Positions 15,518-22,959 of a stretch of DNA of 23,377 bases are shown one piece after another; the first letter of the stretch is position 1; each line of letters starts with the position of its first letter. The position numbers and the translations under genes were made by a program. Origin of the DNA: Myxococcales bacterium (GTDB taxonomy: Bacteria > Myxococcota > Polyangia > HGW-17 > SLPX01); assembly GCA_007131745.1 (NCBI GenBank), contig SLPX01000332.1, forward strand, positions 1-23,377, read 5' to 3'. Under the pieces are notes generated by a model. It worked only from the letters and a program-made list of their open reading frames with translations, was not told the origin of the DNA and did no database searches.

Positions 15518-16425
15518 GACGAGAGAAAAGTTATTTCCGCCAAAGAAAGTCTGGTAGTTGAAAGAAACGGCAGCTCGGCTATTTCGGTGGTCACCGACTG
15601 TTTTAGTTCTTTCAACCGAGCCTGTTGAATAACATGTCTCTTGTACAGAAAACGGGCTTCCCGGATAATGGGAGGTGGTTGCAGTCTTTTTCGGGACAAG
15701 AGGTTTTCAATCGGGGGCATTTTCCATAACTTGCTTTTGATTATGCTGTTGGCCACCACAAGGGCTACACGGTGGTTCATTTTTCTGAGACGATCGTAAA
15801 GTTCAAGGGTCTCTTTAATAGCGATGGATTCGGGGAGAGCCACCAAGACTATACCTGTACTTCCAGGGTCTTTCAGCATGGAAACAATCTTTTGGAGATC
15901 GGTTTTAAGAACCGATCGAGGAAGAACCGATAATAAACTCGCCGGTTGTCCCAAGAGTCTTTCAAGATGCCCCAGTCCCGTAGTTTCGCCCACTACATTG
16001 TCAAAGCGAAAACTTCCGTCCGCTGCGAGTTCCTGGGTGTAAAACCACAAACGGCCCATCAGGGCGAGTGTCTCGACTCCCGGTACTGCTTTTATGAATT
16101 TTTCCGAAAAGGCTTTTTTTAACAGATTGGCGGTCAGCGCTCCTTTTTGCATTCGGAGAGATCCGAAATCCGCCACGCATGAAGACGGGTCAAGGTTGAC
16201 CGTCCACAATCCGGGACAGGTTTTACATGGACGTTCACGGATGTCGGGATCAGGAGAGTCAAGAAGAGAGCCCAAGCCCGGCGGGGCATTCATTTGGGCA
16301 AGAAGGACTCTTCGGTTTTTCCGGGCCAGTGCAAGGGCCAGGGATGCAGCGACGGTTGTTTTGCCCACACCGCCTTTTCCCGCTACAAGAAGAAGGCGAT
16401 GCCCGGAAATTCTAAACACGCTCAC
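15499..16425 (-). CDS. ArsA/Get3-like P-loop ATPase
   Basis: A 308-aa SIMIBI-class ATPase of the ArsA/Get3-like group. The deviant Walker A AGKGGVGKTTVA is at 15-26 (signature Lys17, P-loop Lys22). A CKTC pair (Cys67, Cys70) lies in the insert after switch I. The usual switch II segment DTAPTGHTLRLL is degenerate, reading GETTGLGHLERLL, so the Asp is Glu and only T, GH and RLL survive. VALVVANS is a typical late strand of the fold. The predicted location is cytoplasmic. There is no arsR, arsB or second ArsA copy nearby, so arsenite export is unlikely; a chaperone-type or assembly role is possible. The start is GTG 16425, inside repeat copy B. The gene is downstream of the PilZ and TPR genes on the same strand, but a 186-bp repeat-bearing gap separates it from them. 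Confidence 0.85.
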   Translation of the reverse strand: MSVFRISGHRLLLVAGKGGVGKTTVAASLALALARKNRRVLLAQMNAPPGLGSLLDSPDPDIRERPCKTCPGLWTVNLDPSSCVADFGSLRMQKGALTANLLKKAFSEKFIKAVPGVETLALMGRLWFYTQELAADGSFRFDNVVGETTGLGHLERLLGQPASLLSVLPRSVLKTDLQKIVSMLKDPGSTGIVLVALPESIAIKETLELYDRLRKMNHRVALVVANSIIKSKLWKMPPIENLLSRKRLQPPPIIREARFLYKRHVIQQARLKELKQSVTTEIAELPFLSTTRLSLAEITFLSSHMDDL

Positions 16426-16441
16426 ATTAACCGCCGATCCA
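16412..16441 (-). repeat. 30-bp repeat, copy B, containing the ATPase start codon
   Basis: Identical to 9994-10023 in opposite orientation. On the minus strand it reads through GGCGGTTAATGTGAGCGTG, and the GTG at 16425-16423 is the annotated ATPase start. The first four or so codons (MSVF) are therefore encoded by the repeat. The same triplets occur in copy A but run into a stop after 7 codons. Confidence 0.9.
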
Positions 16442-16600
16442 CCTCGTCATGCTGCGTTTCTCTCTGCGCTGCCTGCTCACGTACATCGAGTACGCTGCGC
16501 CGGCCTCTCGCCGGCACCTTGCCTGCCGAGCGCATAGGCGGCCCCGCGAGCATGTTTGTTCGGATCTCAATGAGATCCTGTGAGGCAGTTTTGGTTTCAG
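16442..16600. repeat. Hairpin-rich, REP-like palindromic element
   Basis: This non-coding segment is GC-rich and dense in short palindromes. They are CGTAC-ATCGA-GTACG (about 16479-16493), GCCGGC-CTCTC-GCCGGC (about 16499-16515), and a 17-bp odd palindrome GGATCTCA-A-TGAGATCC (16562-16578). The composition and the CGTAC/GTACG core resemble dispersed intergenic palindromic repeats I associate with deltaproteobacterial genomes, but this is recollection, not a search result. It directly abuts 30-bp repeat copy B. Confidence 0.55.
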
Positions 16601-16611
16601 GCAAGTGATTA

Positions 16612-17322
16612 TTAAGATTTTCCCATAACGAAACTGTGAATGGATTCACGTTCTTCTTCAGTCATTTCTTCGAAGTATACACCCATCCCGGGTGGAGATC
16701 TTCTTCCAGCCGTCTGCGACGAATCCACTTTCCACGTGACTTTTGCTCCCACCTCCATTTCAGGATGACCCGGCAATGCAAAACGCAGTTTCAGGTTTGT
16801 CCGGGGTTCCGGTGGAGACAGGGTTTCTATAAAAGCGCCTTCGCTGGAAAGATTGTACAAACCTCCCTTAATCCAGTTGTCATTCAACTTGTATGAAGCT
16901 GAAAAGCCTCCATAAATTCTTTTTTGTCGTCTGGGTGCTCCCTGTCTTGAGTAGATCAAATCATTTACAGCGAAGACGATTTCAGGCACACGTACACCCA
17001 TGGCGAAAAGAACGTCTTCGGTTAGATCCACGAATCCGACCATTTCTCCACCAGGCGGCGGATCCTCCGTAACAAGAATGACCCTTCTTTCAGAAGAACC
17101 CAATCTGCGGGCCAAGTCTGTGGGGGAATCGTCGGAGAGGCGTGCTTTTAGAATCACCACATCAAAAGGAGTCTCTCCTTCCAGGGCATTCATCATGGCA
17201 TCAACCGAATCCGCGGTTACTACCCTGTAACCCAGTCTCTTTAATACGGCCTCCAGAACCCGGCGTTCCGGACCGGGGTAATCTGCGACCAATAAATTGC
17301 TTTCTTTTGTAGATTTCATCAT
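16612..17322 (-). CDS. PilZ-domain protein with degenerate receiver domain
   Basis: A 236-aa cytoplasmic protein. The N-terminal part (about 8-125) has a response-regulator receiver-like pattern (LLVADYPGPERRVLEAVLKRLGY, FDVVILKARL). The position normally holding the phospho-acceptor Asp is Lys59, and the paired acidic residues at the N-terminus are reduced, so it should not be phosphorylated in the usual way. The C-terminal PilZ domain (about 130-230) has RRQKR (R131-xxx-R135) and NLSSEG (N157-x-S159-xx-G162). These are the two c-di-GMP-binding motifs, so ligand binding is plausible. The tail GMGVYFEEMTEEERESIHSF is typical of the PilZ type frequent in myxobacteria. Adjacent ATGs at 17322 and 17319 are both possible. 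The gene follows the TPR gene by 48 bp on the same strand, suggesting co-transcription. Confidence 0.88.
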   Translation of the reverse strand: MMKSTKESNLLVADYPGPERRVLEAVLKRLGYRVVTADSVDAMMNALEGETPFDVVILKARLSDDSPTDLARRLGSSERRVILVTEDPPPGGEMVGFVDLTEDVLFAMGVRVPEIVFAVNDLIYSRQGAPRRQKRIYGGFSASYKLNDNWIKGGLYNLSSEGAFIETLSPPEPRTNLKLRFALPGHPEMEVGAKVTWKVDSSQTAGRRSPPGMGVYFEEMTEEERESIHSFVMGKS

Positions 17323-17370
17323 GGCTTAATGATTTTTACACGGTTTTTTCTTTTGTGGGAACCCCGCTTG

Positions 17371-18360
17371 TCATTTTTCGTGAAAATTGTTTCCTTTCGG
17401 TTTTTTGACGAAAGTTTCTCTTCTATGCGGCCGGGTCGGATCCGGCGGCGACAGAGCCGCTTCCGTGTATGGGCAACCCATTTCAGGAAACAACTTTTTG
17501 CAGTTTTTTACAAGGTCTTTCGCTGCTTTGGCGCGCTTCATGTCGATCAGAAGAGTTCCCTGTTTATCCATAGCCGCCGCCTGCCAGCCCTTGCCGTCTC
17601 GATTGTATGTAGCGCCCTTCTTGTACGCTGCAGCGGCTTCATTTTTGCGGTTCAGGGCCCACAGGGAATCTCCCAGGAGAGTTAGACTCCACGAACTTTC
17701 CGGATCCCGGGCAAGGGCTGCCCGAAGAGCTTTTTCTGCCGCCTCCGGCCTCCTGTATTGCAAAAGAATTTCTCCCAGCAATCTCTGATGCTCCGGGTCC
17801 GAAGGCACCAGGGAGACAGCCGTTTGTGCATGTCTTAAGGCATTAGCCGGCTTTCTTTCCAGGCTCCATGCGCGTGCCGCCAGTGCATGGGCGCGGACAT
17901 CTTCCTTGTCTTTTTCAAAAACGCGGTTGAGGACTTGCACGGCTTTCTTGTGTCGCCGCTGGGAAATGCGTATTCGTGCCATCAGATACAATACATCTTT
18001 TTCAGGATCCGGTTTTTCTGCAAGAGGAACCAGAAGCGTTGCGGCTTTATCATGTAAACCTTCATTATAGGCGGAGACAGCTTGTTCCAAAGAGGTTTGT
18101 TCTACGATTTCGAGCGAGGATCTTGTTTCTCGAGTTGGTGTTTCCTTCGGCGACTCGACATCGGCATAGGTCTTTTCTTTTTGGATGGACTTTTCCGGAC
18201 TTTCCGCCGGCTGCACGGAGAAATCCGGCGCTTCATGATGCGGAGAGGGAGCAGGAGGGCTTGAAGGGCAGCCATTGCAGAAAGAAAAACCCAGAAAGCC
18301 CGCTAAAACAGCGAGCATTAGAGGGTTTCGGATGGCTGGTTTCTTGTTCTTTTCAGTCAC
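17371..18360 (-). CDS. TPR-repeat exported protein, probable lipoprotein
   Basis: A 329-aa protein with a basic N-terminus (MTEKNKKPAIR) and a hydrophobic stretch (about 13-29). FCNGC (Cys31) is a non-canonical lipobox, so lipid attachment is likely but not certain. A Pro/Glu/Ser-rich linker (about 32-90) leads to four or five TPR-like helical pairs (about 92-285). These include AVSAYNEGLHDKAATLLVPL, AVQVLNRVFEKDKEDVRAHA, ALRHAQTAVSLVPSDPEHQR and AAEKALRAALARDPESSWSL. TPR proteins are scaffolds, and no enzymatic motif is visible. The C-terminus is Lys/Arg-rich. It is upstream of the PilZ gene on the same strand and divergent from the outer-membrane protein gene. A periplasmic or outer-membrane scaffold is a reasonable inference; the partner is unknown. 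Confidence 0.85.
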   Translation of the reverse strand: MTEKNKKPAIRNPLMLAVLAGFLGFSFCNGCPSSPPAPSPHHEAPDFSVQPAESPEKSIQKEKTYADVESPKETPTRETRSSLEIVEQTSLEQAVSAYNEGLHDKAATLLVPLAEKPDPEKDVLYLMARIRISQRRHKKAVQVLNRVFEKDKEDVRAHALAARAWSLERKPANALRHAQTAVSLVPSDPEHQRLLGEILLQYRRPEAAEKALRAALARDPESSWSLTLLGDSLWALNRKNEAAAAYKKGATYNRDGKGWQAAAMDKQGTLLIDMKRAKAAKDLVKNCKKLFPEMGCPYTEAALSPPDPTRPHRRETFVKKPKGNNFHEK

Positions 18361-18440
18361 GGATTCTTCTTTCCTGTCAAACTATGAGTATTCCTGTAAA
18401 TGAATATCTTGTCCAATGTAATCGGGACGTGGACATGAAG

Positions 18441-18470
18441 TTGACGTTGCAGGAAAAACTCGGGTATTTT
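18441..18470 (+). promoter_or_regulatory. Possible promoter of the outer-membrane protein gene
   Basis: TTGACG (18441-18446) and TATTTT (18465-18470) are separated by 18 bp, about 100 nt upstream of the ATG. The -35 is good and the -10 is weak. It lies in the 209-bp divergent region between the TPR gene and the outer-membrane gene. Confidence 0.3.
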
Positions 18471-18569
18471 CAGAGAGGAAAAGTTTATGCTGTGGTTTTC
18501 GGAAAAGCTCGAGATTTCTGCGCCGACCCCCGGTGATCCTGAGGCCGGCCGGCCTACTAGGAGGAGATG

Positions 18570-19352
18570 ATGCGGCCAATATTCATCGGCAAAGTGTTTT
18601 TTTCTTCAGTCACGTGCCTGTGTTTGATCTTTTTCAGCATGGACGCCGGCGCGCGGGTGTCCGATGAACAAGATGGTTTTGTCCGAAATGAACCGTCGGA
18701 TAGTTCGGATTCTCAAGGTACAGAAACGGAAGGTGAACAAGAGACGATAATACCGGATAGTGGACCTGCGCCGGTGGAAACACCTGAAGAAATGACGCCC
18801 ACGGCTATGAAACAGACCCTTTCTCATAACCGCCAGGTTGGTGTGGAAATAGGTTTTGGTTGGGGATACAGGTTGATAAAACCCTACGGCGACATCTGGT
18901 GCGGTGAAAGGGATGATAACGATAATGCGGCTTTTTGTACGTCCGCGGTACCGGCTTTCATGGAACTTGGATTGTCTTTCGGTGTATCTAAGTCCGTGGA
19001 TGTGCTCGTGGATTTCAAGTACGGGCTTCAAAGGGATGATGTCTCCGAGCGAAGACCGCTGATGTTGATGCCGGGGGTGCGATTCTGGATGAATCCCGAG
19101 TCGGCTTTCAAGTGGGCGTTGGGCCTTCAATTTGTTATGGATTTTACTAAGCAGGACGGTGAATCCCAACAGAGATTCAATAAGCCCAAGAAAGACTCTT
19201 TTGACGTGGGAGCTCGCTTCTACGCACAAATGCAGTATGATTTCTTTAGATACTTTGGCATTTACATAAAAGCTTCCGGCATGGTCGGAGCGGTGAGGTG
19301 GCTCAGGATGGAACTGGAAATGCAGGGCGGTGTTCAGGCCAGGTTTCCATAG
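18570..19352 (+). CDS. Predicted beta-barrel outer-membrane protein
   Basis: A 260-aa protein with a clear signal peptide (about 1-28, ending in DAGA). A Ser/Glu/Pro-rich acidic linker (about 31-75) is followed by alternating amphipathic strands typical of a small barrel (VGVEIGFGWGY, FMELGLSFGVSKSVDVLVDF, WALGLQFVMDFT, DVGARFYAQMQYDFF, FGIYIKASGMVGAVRWL). Cys111 and Cys123 flank an acidic loop and may form a disulfide. No specific family is recognised. Of the two adjacent ATGs (18567, 18570), the second has the better spacing from the strong AGGAGG site at 18559-18564. The lipoprotein gene follows after 33 bp and is probably co-transcribed, suggesting a shared surface complex. Confidence 0.8.
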   Translation: MRPIFIGKVFFSSVTCLCLIFFSMDAGARVSDEQDGFVRNEPSDSSDSQGTETEGEQETIIPDSGPAPVETPEEMTPTAMKQTLSHNRQVGVEIGFGWGYRLIKPYGDIWCGERDDNDNAAFCTSAVPAFMELGLSFGVSKSVDVLVDFKYGLQRDDVSERRPLMLMPGVRFWMNPESAFKWALGLQFVMDFTKQDGESQQRFNKPKKDSFDVGARFYAQMQYDFFRYFGIYIKASGMVGAVRWLRMELEMQGGVQARFP

Positions 19353-19385
19353 GATGGAAGGAGCAGGGTTTTTTAGGAGAAAAAA

Positions 19386-20843
19386 ATGAGCAGTGACCAA
19401 GTATGTTTTAGGACCCGCAGGGGAAGGCTCTCAACAATCGGGGTATTTGCAGTTTGCGTTGCGGCCGGATATGTCGCCGGTTGCAAGGGCGCGGAAATAA
19501 AGTTCACCGCAGATAAGATGAACATATCCGCAGGTGGATGCGACAAGGCGATAATCACGGCCGAAGTTCGGATAGATAACAAGGTCAGATCCGGAAAAAC
19601 GGTTAACTTTGAAACTACTGCAGGTTCGTTTTCAGCTGTTGAAGAGCTTACCCGGACCGTGGGTACCACTGATTCGGAGGGCAGGGTTTCAGTGGAATTG
19701 TTTTCAAAGGAAGCGGTTGGAACGGCCACGGTTACAGCTGATTTTTATGACGGCACCTACAGTGCAGAAAAGAGCATAACTGTTAATTTTGTTCCCCCTA
19801 CAGGACGTTTTTTGCCCGTAAGTGACAGCCTTTCCCTTGTGTGTGATTCGGAAAACATAGGTGCGCTCAGGCCGGGGCGGCCGAAAATCGTTGTTCCATG
19901 TCATTTTTCGGCTCGTACCGCGGCAGGTTGCCCACTTCCCCTGTCGGCTTTTATGGGAGTGGAGGGAATCGCTCATCTGAAAGCCGAGGCCGGTTCTTTG
20001 TATGTGGAACGGGATTATTGGACGGGTGAGTTGAAGTTGTTTCATTCAACACACGGAGGGCCCTCTGATCCGGTGGACGTAGATCCGGTGGAAGGAGAGC
20101 CGTCAAGGGCGGGCCCTTTGGGCCAGACATTCAATCCTCGCGATGGGGTGGTGACTCTGCTGGTGGCTGTGCGGGCCCGGGAAGCTTTTGATGACCTGAA
20201 TGGAAACGGAGAATACGACCCCGGAGAACCCTTTGATGATATCGGGGAACCATTTTTGGATGTGGATGATGACGGCGTTTACACGCCGGGCATTGATCCT
20301 TGGTACCACGATACCAACGGAGACGGTCAATACACCGGTCCGAACGGAACCTACGATGCAACAACATATGCAGCCGCTTCTTTCAAGATGGTTTGGAGCG
20401 GAGTTTTGGATGAACACGGAGATACGTCCAGACTGGAATTGAGTGGTAGTGAAGATATTCCGAACGGTGGGTCGCTCACTGTTTCCGCTCATATTATGGA
20501 TGCATTCATGAATCCCGTGGCCGGGTTTTCAGCAAATTCGGATTACGTTGAATTCGATGTCTCCGGGTATGTAAATGTGAATCCTCCTTGGGGCCGGCGT
20601 CCGATGACGAACACAACGGCCCTCGCTTTTGACAGCAGAGGAAGGTATTTGATGTATGACAGCGAGGCTTTGATCTACAGGGTCACCTTGTCCGATGACG
20701 ATCCCGGGAGAACCTACGATCCTCCGGTCGGCTGGAGCATGAGCGTGACGATTCATGCTTCTCCGGGTAAGGATCAAGACGGGTACTTCCAGAACCAGGA
20801 TCAAATGATGTTTGAAAGAACCTTACAGGGAACCAGTCAGTGA
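19386..20843 (+). CDS. Large lipoprotein with Ig-like domain and acidic DxNxDG repeats
   Basis: A 485-aa exported protein. The N-terminus is RRGRLS, then a hydrophobic helix and a canonical lipobox VAGC (Cys33). Residues about 36-135 look like a bacterial Ig-like (Big_1/invasin-type) domain (ITAEVRIDN, GKTVNFETTAGSFS, TDSEGRVSVELFSKE). A Cys-containing middle region follows. At about 268-325 there are EF-hand-like acidic loops: DLNGNGEYDPGEPFDD, DVDDDGVYTPG, DTNGDGQYTGPNGTYD. These are typical of calcium-binding surface lipoproteins in deltaproteobacteria. The last 150 residues are probably another beta domain. It is likely outer-membrane anchored and surface- or periplasm-facing. An AGGAGA ribosome binding site precedes the ATG. 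It forms a pair with the upstream barrel gene. Its ligand is unknown. Confidence 0.87.
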   Translation: MSSDQVCFRTRRGRLSTIGVFAVCVAAGYVAGCKGAEIKFTADKMNISAGGCDKAIITAEVRIDNKVRSGKTVNFETTAGSFSAVEELTRTVGTTDSEGRVSVELFSKEAVGTATVTADFYDGTYSAEKSITVNFVPPTGRFLPVSDSLSLVCDSENIGALRPGRPKIVVPCHFSARTAAGCPLPLSAFMGVEGIAHLKAEAGSLYVERDYWTGELKLFHSTHGGPSDPVDVDPVEGEPSRAGPLGQTFNPRDGVVTLLVAVRAREAFDDLNGNGEYDPGEPFDDIGEPFLDVDDDGVYTPGIDPWYHDTNGDGQYTGPNGTYDATTYAAASFKMVWSGVLDEHGDTSRLELSGSEDIPNGGSLTVSAHIMDAFMNPVAGFSANSDYVEFDVSGYVNVNPPWGRRPMTNTTALAFDSRGRYLMYDSEALIYRVTLSDDDPGRTYDPPVGWSMSVTIHASPGKDQDGYFQNQDQMMFERTLQGTSQ

Positions 20844-20909
20844 CCGCACGATATTTTTGAAGCTCCGAGGATTCGATCCGGAAAAAGTTTCGATACATTG
20901 GAGGGCTTG

Positions 20910-21863
20910 ATGATAGAAGACTGGAAAATAGTGATTACAGGTGGCGCCGGTTTTATCGGCTCTCATCTTGTAGAGAGACTGGCACCGAAAAACCGGGTTG
21001 TGATTCTGGACAATCTGCATCGTGACGCCATAAAAGGCACTGATCTTCTGAAAAACAGAAACGTTCAATTTATAAAAGGAGACGTTCTCGATCCGGAAAC
21101 CGTGCGAAAGGCCGTGGTAAATTGCGATGCAATCATACACCTTGCTTCGATAGCCGGGGTCGACACGGTCATGAAAGCACCTGTACGCACAATGAAAGTA
21201 GGTCTCGGCGGTACAATGAATGTCTTGTCTGCCGCTGCGGAAAACACAAGAATTAAAAGGTTTATAGATTTCTCCACATCGGAGGTTTTTGGACGATATG
21301 CCTACAAGGTTACCGAGGGAGACATCACGCAACTCGGTGCAGTGGGAGAAGCGAGATGGACATATGCCGTAGCCAAGTTGGCCACCGAACATCTTGCAAT
21401 GTGTTATCATAAAGAAACCGGACTGCCGGCTGTTTCCATCAGGCCGTTTAATATCTACGGCCCCAGGCAGGTTGGGGAAGGGGCCGTTCACAATTTCATA
21501 GTTCGCGCTCTTTCGGGAAAACCGTTGAACATACACAATGATGGAAGTCAAATAAGAGCATGGTGTTATGTAGATGACATCGTGGAAGCGCTTCTTCTGT
21601 GCCTTGAAAAGGATGAGGCGGTAGGGCATGTTTTCAATATAGGAAACGCTCGTTCAGCAGTCACGATTCATATGCTGGCCCGGGAAATTGTGAGGCTTAG
21701 CAAGAGCGCTTCGAGAATCGATTTCGTGAAATGGGAAAACCCAGACGTTGAACTCAGAATCCCTTCGGTTGCAAAGGCCGTGGAAATACTAGGTTTCGAA
21801 GCCCGTTACGAACTGGAAGAAGGGCTGATCAAAACGATTGAGTGGTATAGGAAAAATCAATGA
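20910..21863 (+). CDS. NAD-dependent nucleotide-sugar epimerase/dehydratase (extended SDR)
   Basis: A 317-aa extended short-chain dehydrogenase acting on a nucleotide-activated sugar. It has the Rossmann motif GGAGFIG (11-17), the NAD-binding Asp34 after strand beta-2 (VILDN), HLAS, the catalytic STSEVFG segment, YAVAK (Tyr152, Lys156), RPFNIYGPRQ and the substrate-binding WCYVDD. It resembles UDP-glucose 4-epimerase, UDP-glucuronate decarboxylase and dTDP-glucose dehydratase relatives. Substrate is not decidable by eye. The open frame reaches TTG 20898, but ATG 20910 has GGAGGG at 20900-20905. The stop overlaps the ABC ATPase start by ATGA, indicating translational coupling. Confidence 0.92.
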   Translation: MIEDWKIVITGGAGFIGSHLVERLAPKNRVVILDNLHRDAIKGTDLLKNRNVQFIKGDVLDPETVRKAVVNCDAIIHLASIAGVDTVMKAPVRTMKVGLGGTMNVLSAAAENTRIKRFIDFSTSEVFGRYAYKVTEGDITQLGAVGEARWTYAVAKLATEHLAMCYHKETGLPAVSIRPFNIYGPRQVGEGAVHNFIVRALSGKPLNIHNDGSQIRAWCYVDDIVEALLLCLEKDEAVGHVFNIGNARSAVTIHMLAREIVRLSKSASRIDFVKWENPDVELRIPSVAKAVEILGFEARYELEEGLIKTIEWYRKNQ

Positions 21864-22945
21864 ATCGTACCGAAACCGTGATAGATGTAAAAAACCTGCA
21901 CAAGACTTTTGTCACCGGATTTCTGCCCTATGCCGGTGTATCGCGTGCATTGTCGGCTGTTTGGCCGAAAGGAACGAGATTTATTTCCAAGAGGGTGGAG
22001 GCGGTGAAGGATTTCAGTTTCAGCGTAAAAAAGGGTGAAATCTTCGGTTTGTTGGGTCCGAATGGAGCGGGCAAGACCACCACCTTGAAGATTTTGATGG
22101 GATTGATTTTCAAGGACAAGGGAGAGATAGAGATTTTCGGTCTTCCGCCGGGATCCTTGAGAGTGAAAAAGAAAATCGGGTTTCTTCCCGAGAATCCCTA
22201 CTTCTATGATTATTTGAAAGCCGAAGAGTTTCTTTCGCTTGTCGCTTCATTGACCGGAATTCCAAGGAGAGAGAGAAAAGAAAGGATTCATAGGATACTG
22301 GAAAAGGTCGGGCTTTTGGGCGCTATTGATAGGCCGCTCAGGAAGTTTTCAAAGGGGATGCTTCAAAGGATCGGGTTGGCTCAAGCGTTGATTTCCAATC
22401 CTGAATTGGTGGTTTTGGACGAACCGCTTTCGGGCCTGGATCCGGTCGGAAGAAAAGAAATTAGGGATATTGTATGGGGTTTAAAAAAAGAAGGAAAAAC
22501 CGTGTTGTTCAGTTCTCACATTCTAAGTGACGTGGAACTTCTTTGCGATAGGGTGGCTATAATGGCCGAGGGGGGGCTGAGGCAAATGGGAACACTGGAT
22601 GAACTTTTGAAGGGCGAAAGCGGAATCACTGAAGTTGTGCTGGATGGGGAAAAGGCTCTACTGGATGAGTTTTTGCGGGAATGGAAGGGAGAGGGTGAAC
22701 TGCTTGGAGAGAAAGCAAGGTTTGTGACAAAAACAGGAAAAGAAAAAGATCTTCTTTTGAGAAAAGCATTGGAAAAAGATTTATCGGTGGAAACCCTGGT
22801 GCCAAGGCGGAGCAGCCTCGAAGAACTGTTCATGTTGCAGGCGGGTTCTTCAGAAAATGTTGATAAAGGTATTTCGGGCGGGCGCGATCATGCAGTGAAC
22901 AATAATGATGACAAAAGCGGACAGACCGGCAGCTCGGGACAATAG
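21860..22945 (+). CDS. ABC transporter ATP-binding protein (ABC-2 export type)
   Basis: A 361-aa nucleotide-binding subunit. It shows Walker A GPNGAGKT (66-73), a Q-loop region with FLPENP (Glu at the usual Gln, common in this subgroup), signature FSKGMLQR (163-170), Walker B LVVLDEP (183-189), and the H-loop SSHIL (His220). A DUF4162-like C-terminal segment (about 235-330) and a low-complexity polar tail follow. An insertion of about 25-30 aa precedes the beta strand leading into Walker A (VTGFLPYAGVSRALSAVWPK). The gene overlaps the upstream epimerase by 4 bp and is followed 14 bp later by its permease. The exported substrate is unknown. Confidence 0.93.
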   Translation: MNRTETVIDVKNLHKTFVTGFLPYAGVSRALSAVWPKGTRFISKRVEAVKDFSFSVKKGEIFGLLGPNGAGKTTTLKILMGLIFKDKGEIEIFGLPPGSLRVKKKIGFLPENPYFYDYLKAEEFLSLVASLTGIPRRERKERIHRILEKVGLLGAIDRPLRKFSKGMLQRIGLAQALISNPELVVLDEPLSGLDPVGRKEIRDIVWGLKKEGKTVLFSSHILSDVELLCDRVAIMAEGGLRQMGTLDELLKGESGITEVVLDGEKALLDEFLREWKGEGELLGEKARFVTKTGKEKDLLLRKALEKDLSVETLVPRRSSLEELFMLQAGSSENVDKGISGGRDHAVNNNDDKSGQTGSSGQ

Positions 22946-22959
22946 GGAGAACATTGTTT

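Noticed and set aside
18384..18536. 50-aa ORF in the TPR/outer-membrane gene gap
   Set aside because: Has an ATG and plausible residues but no ribosome binding site, and it overlaps the likely promoter of the next gene; not supported without homologues.
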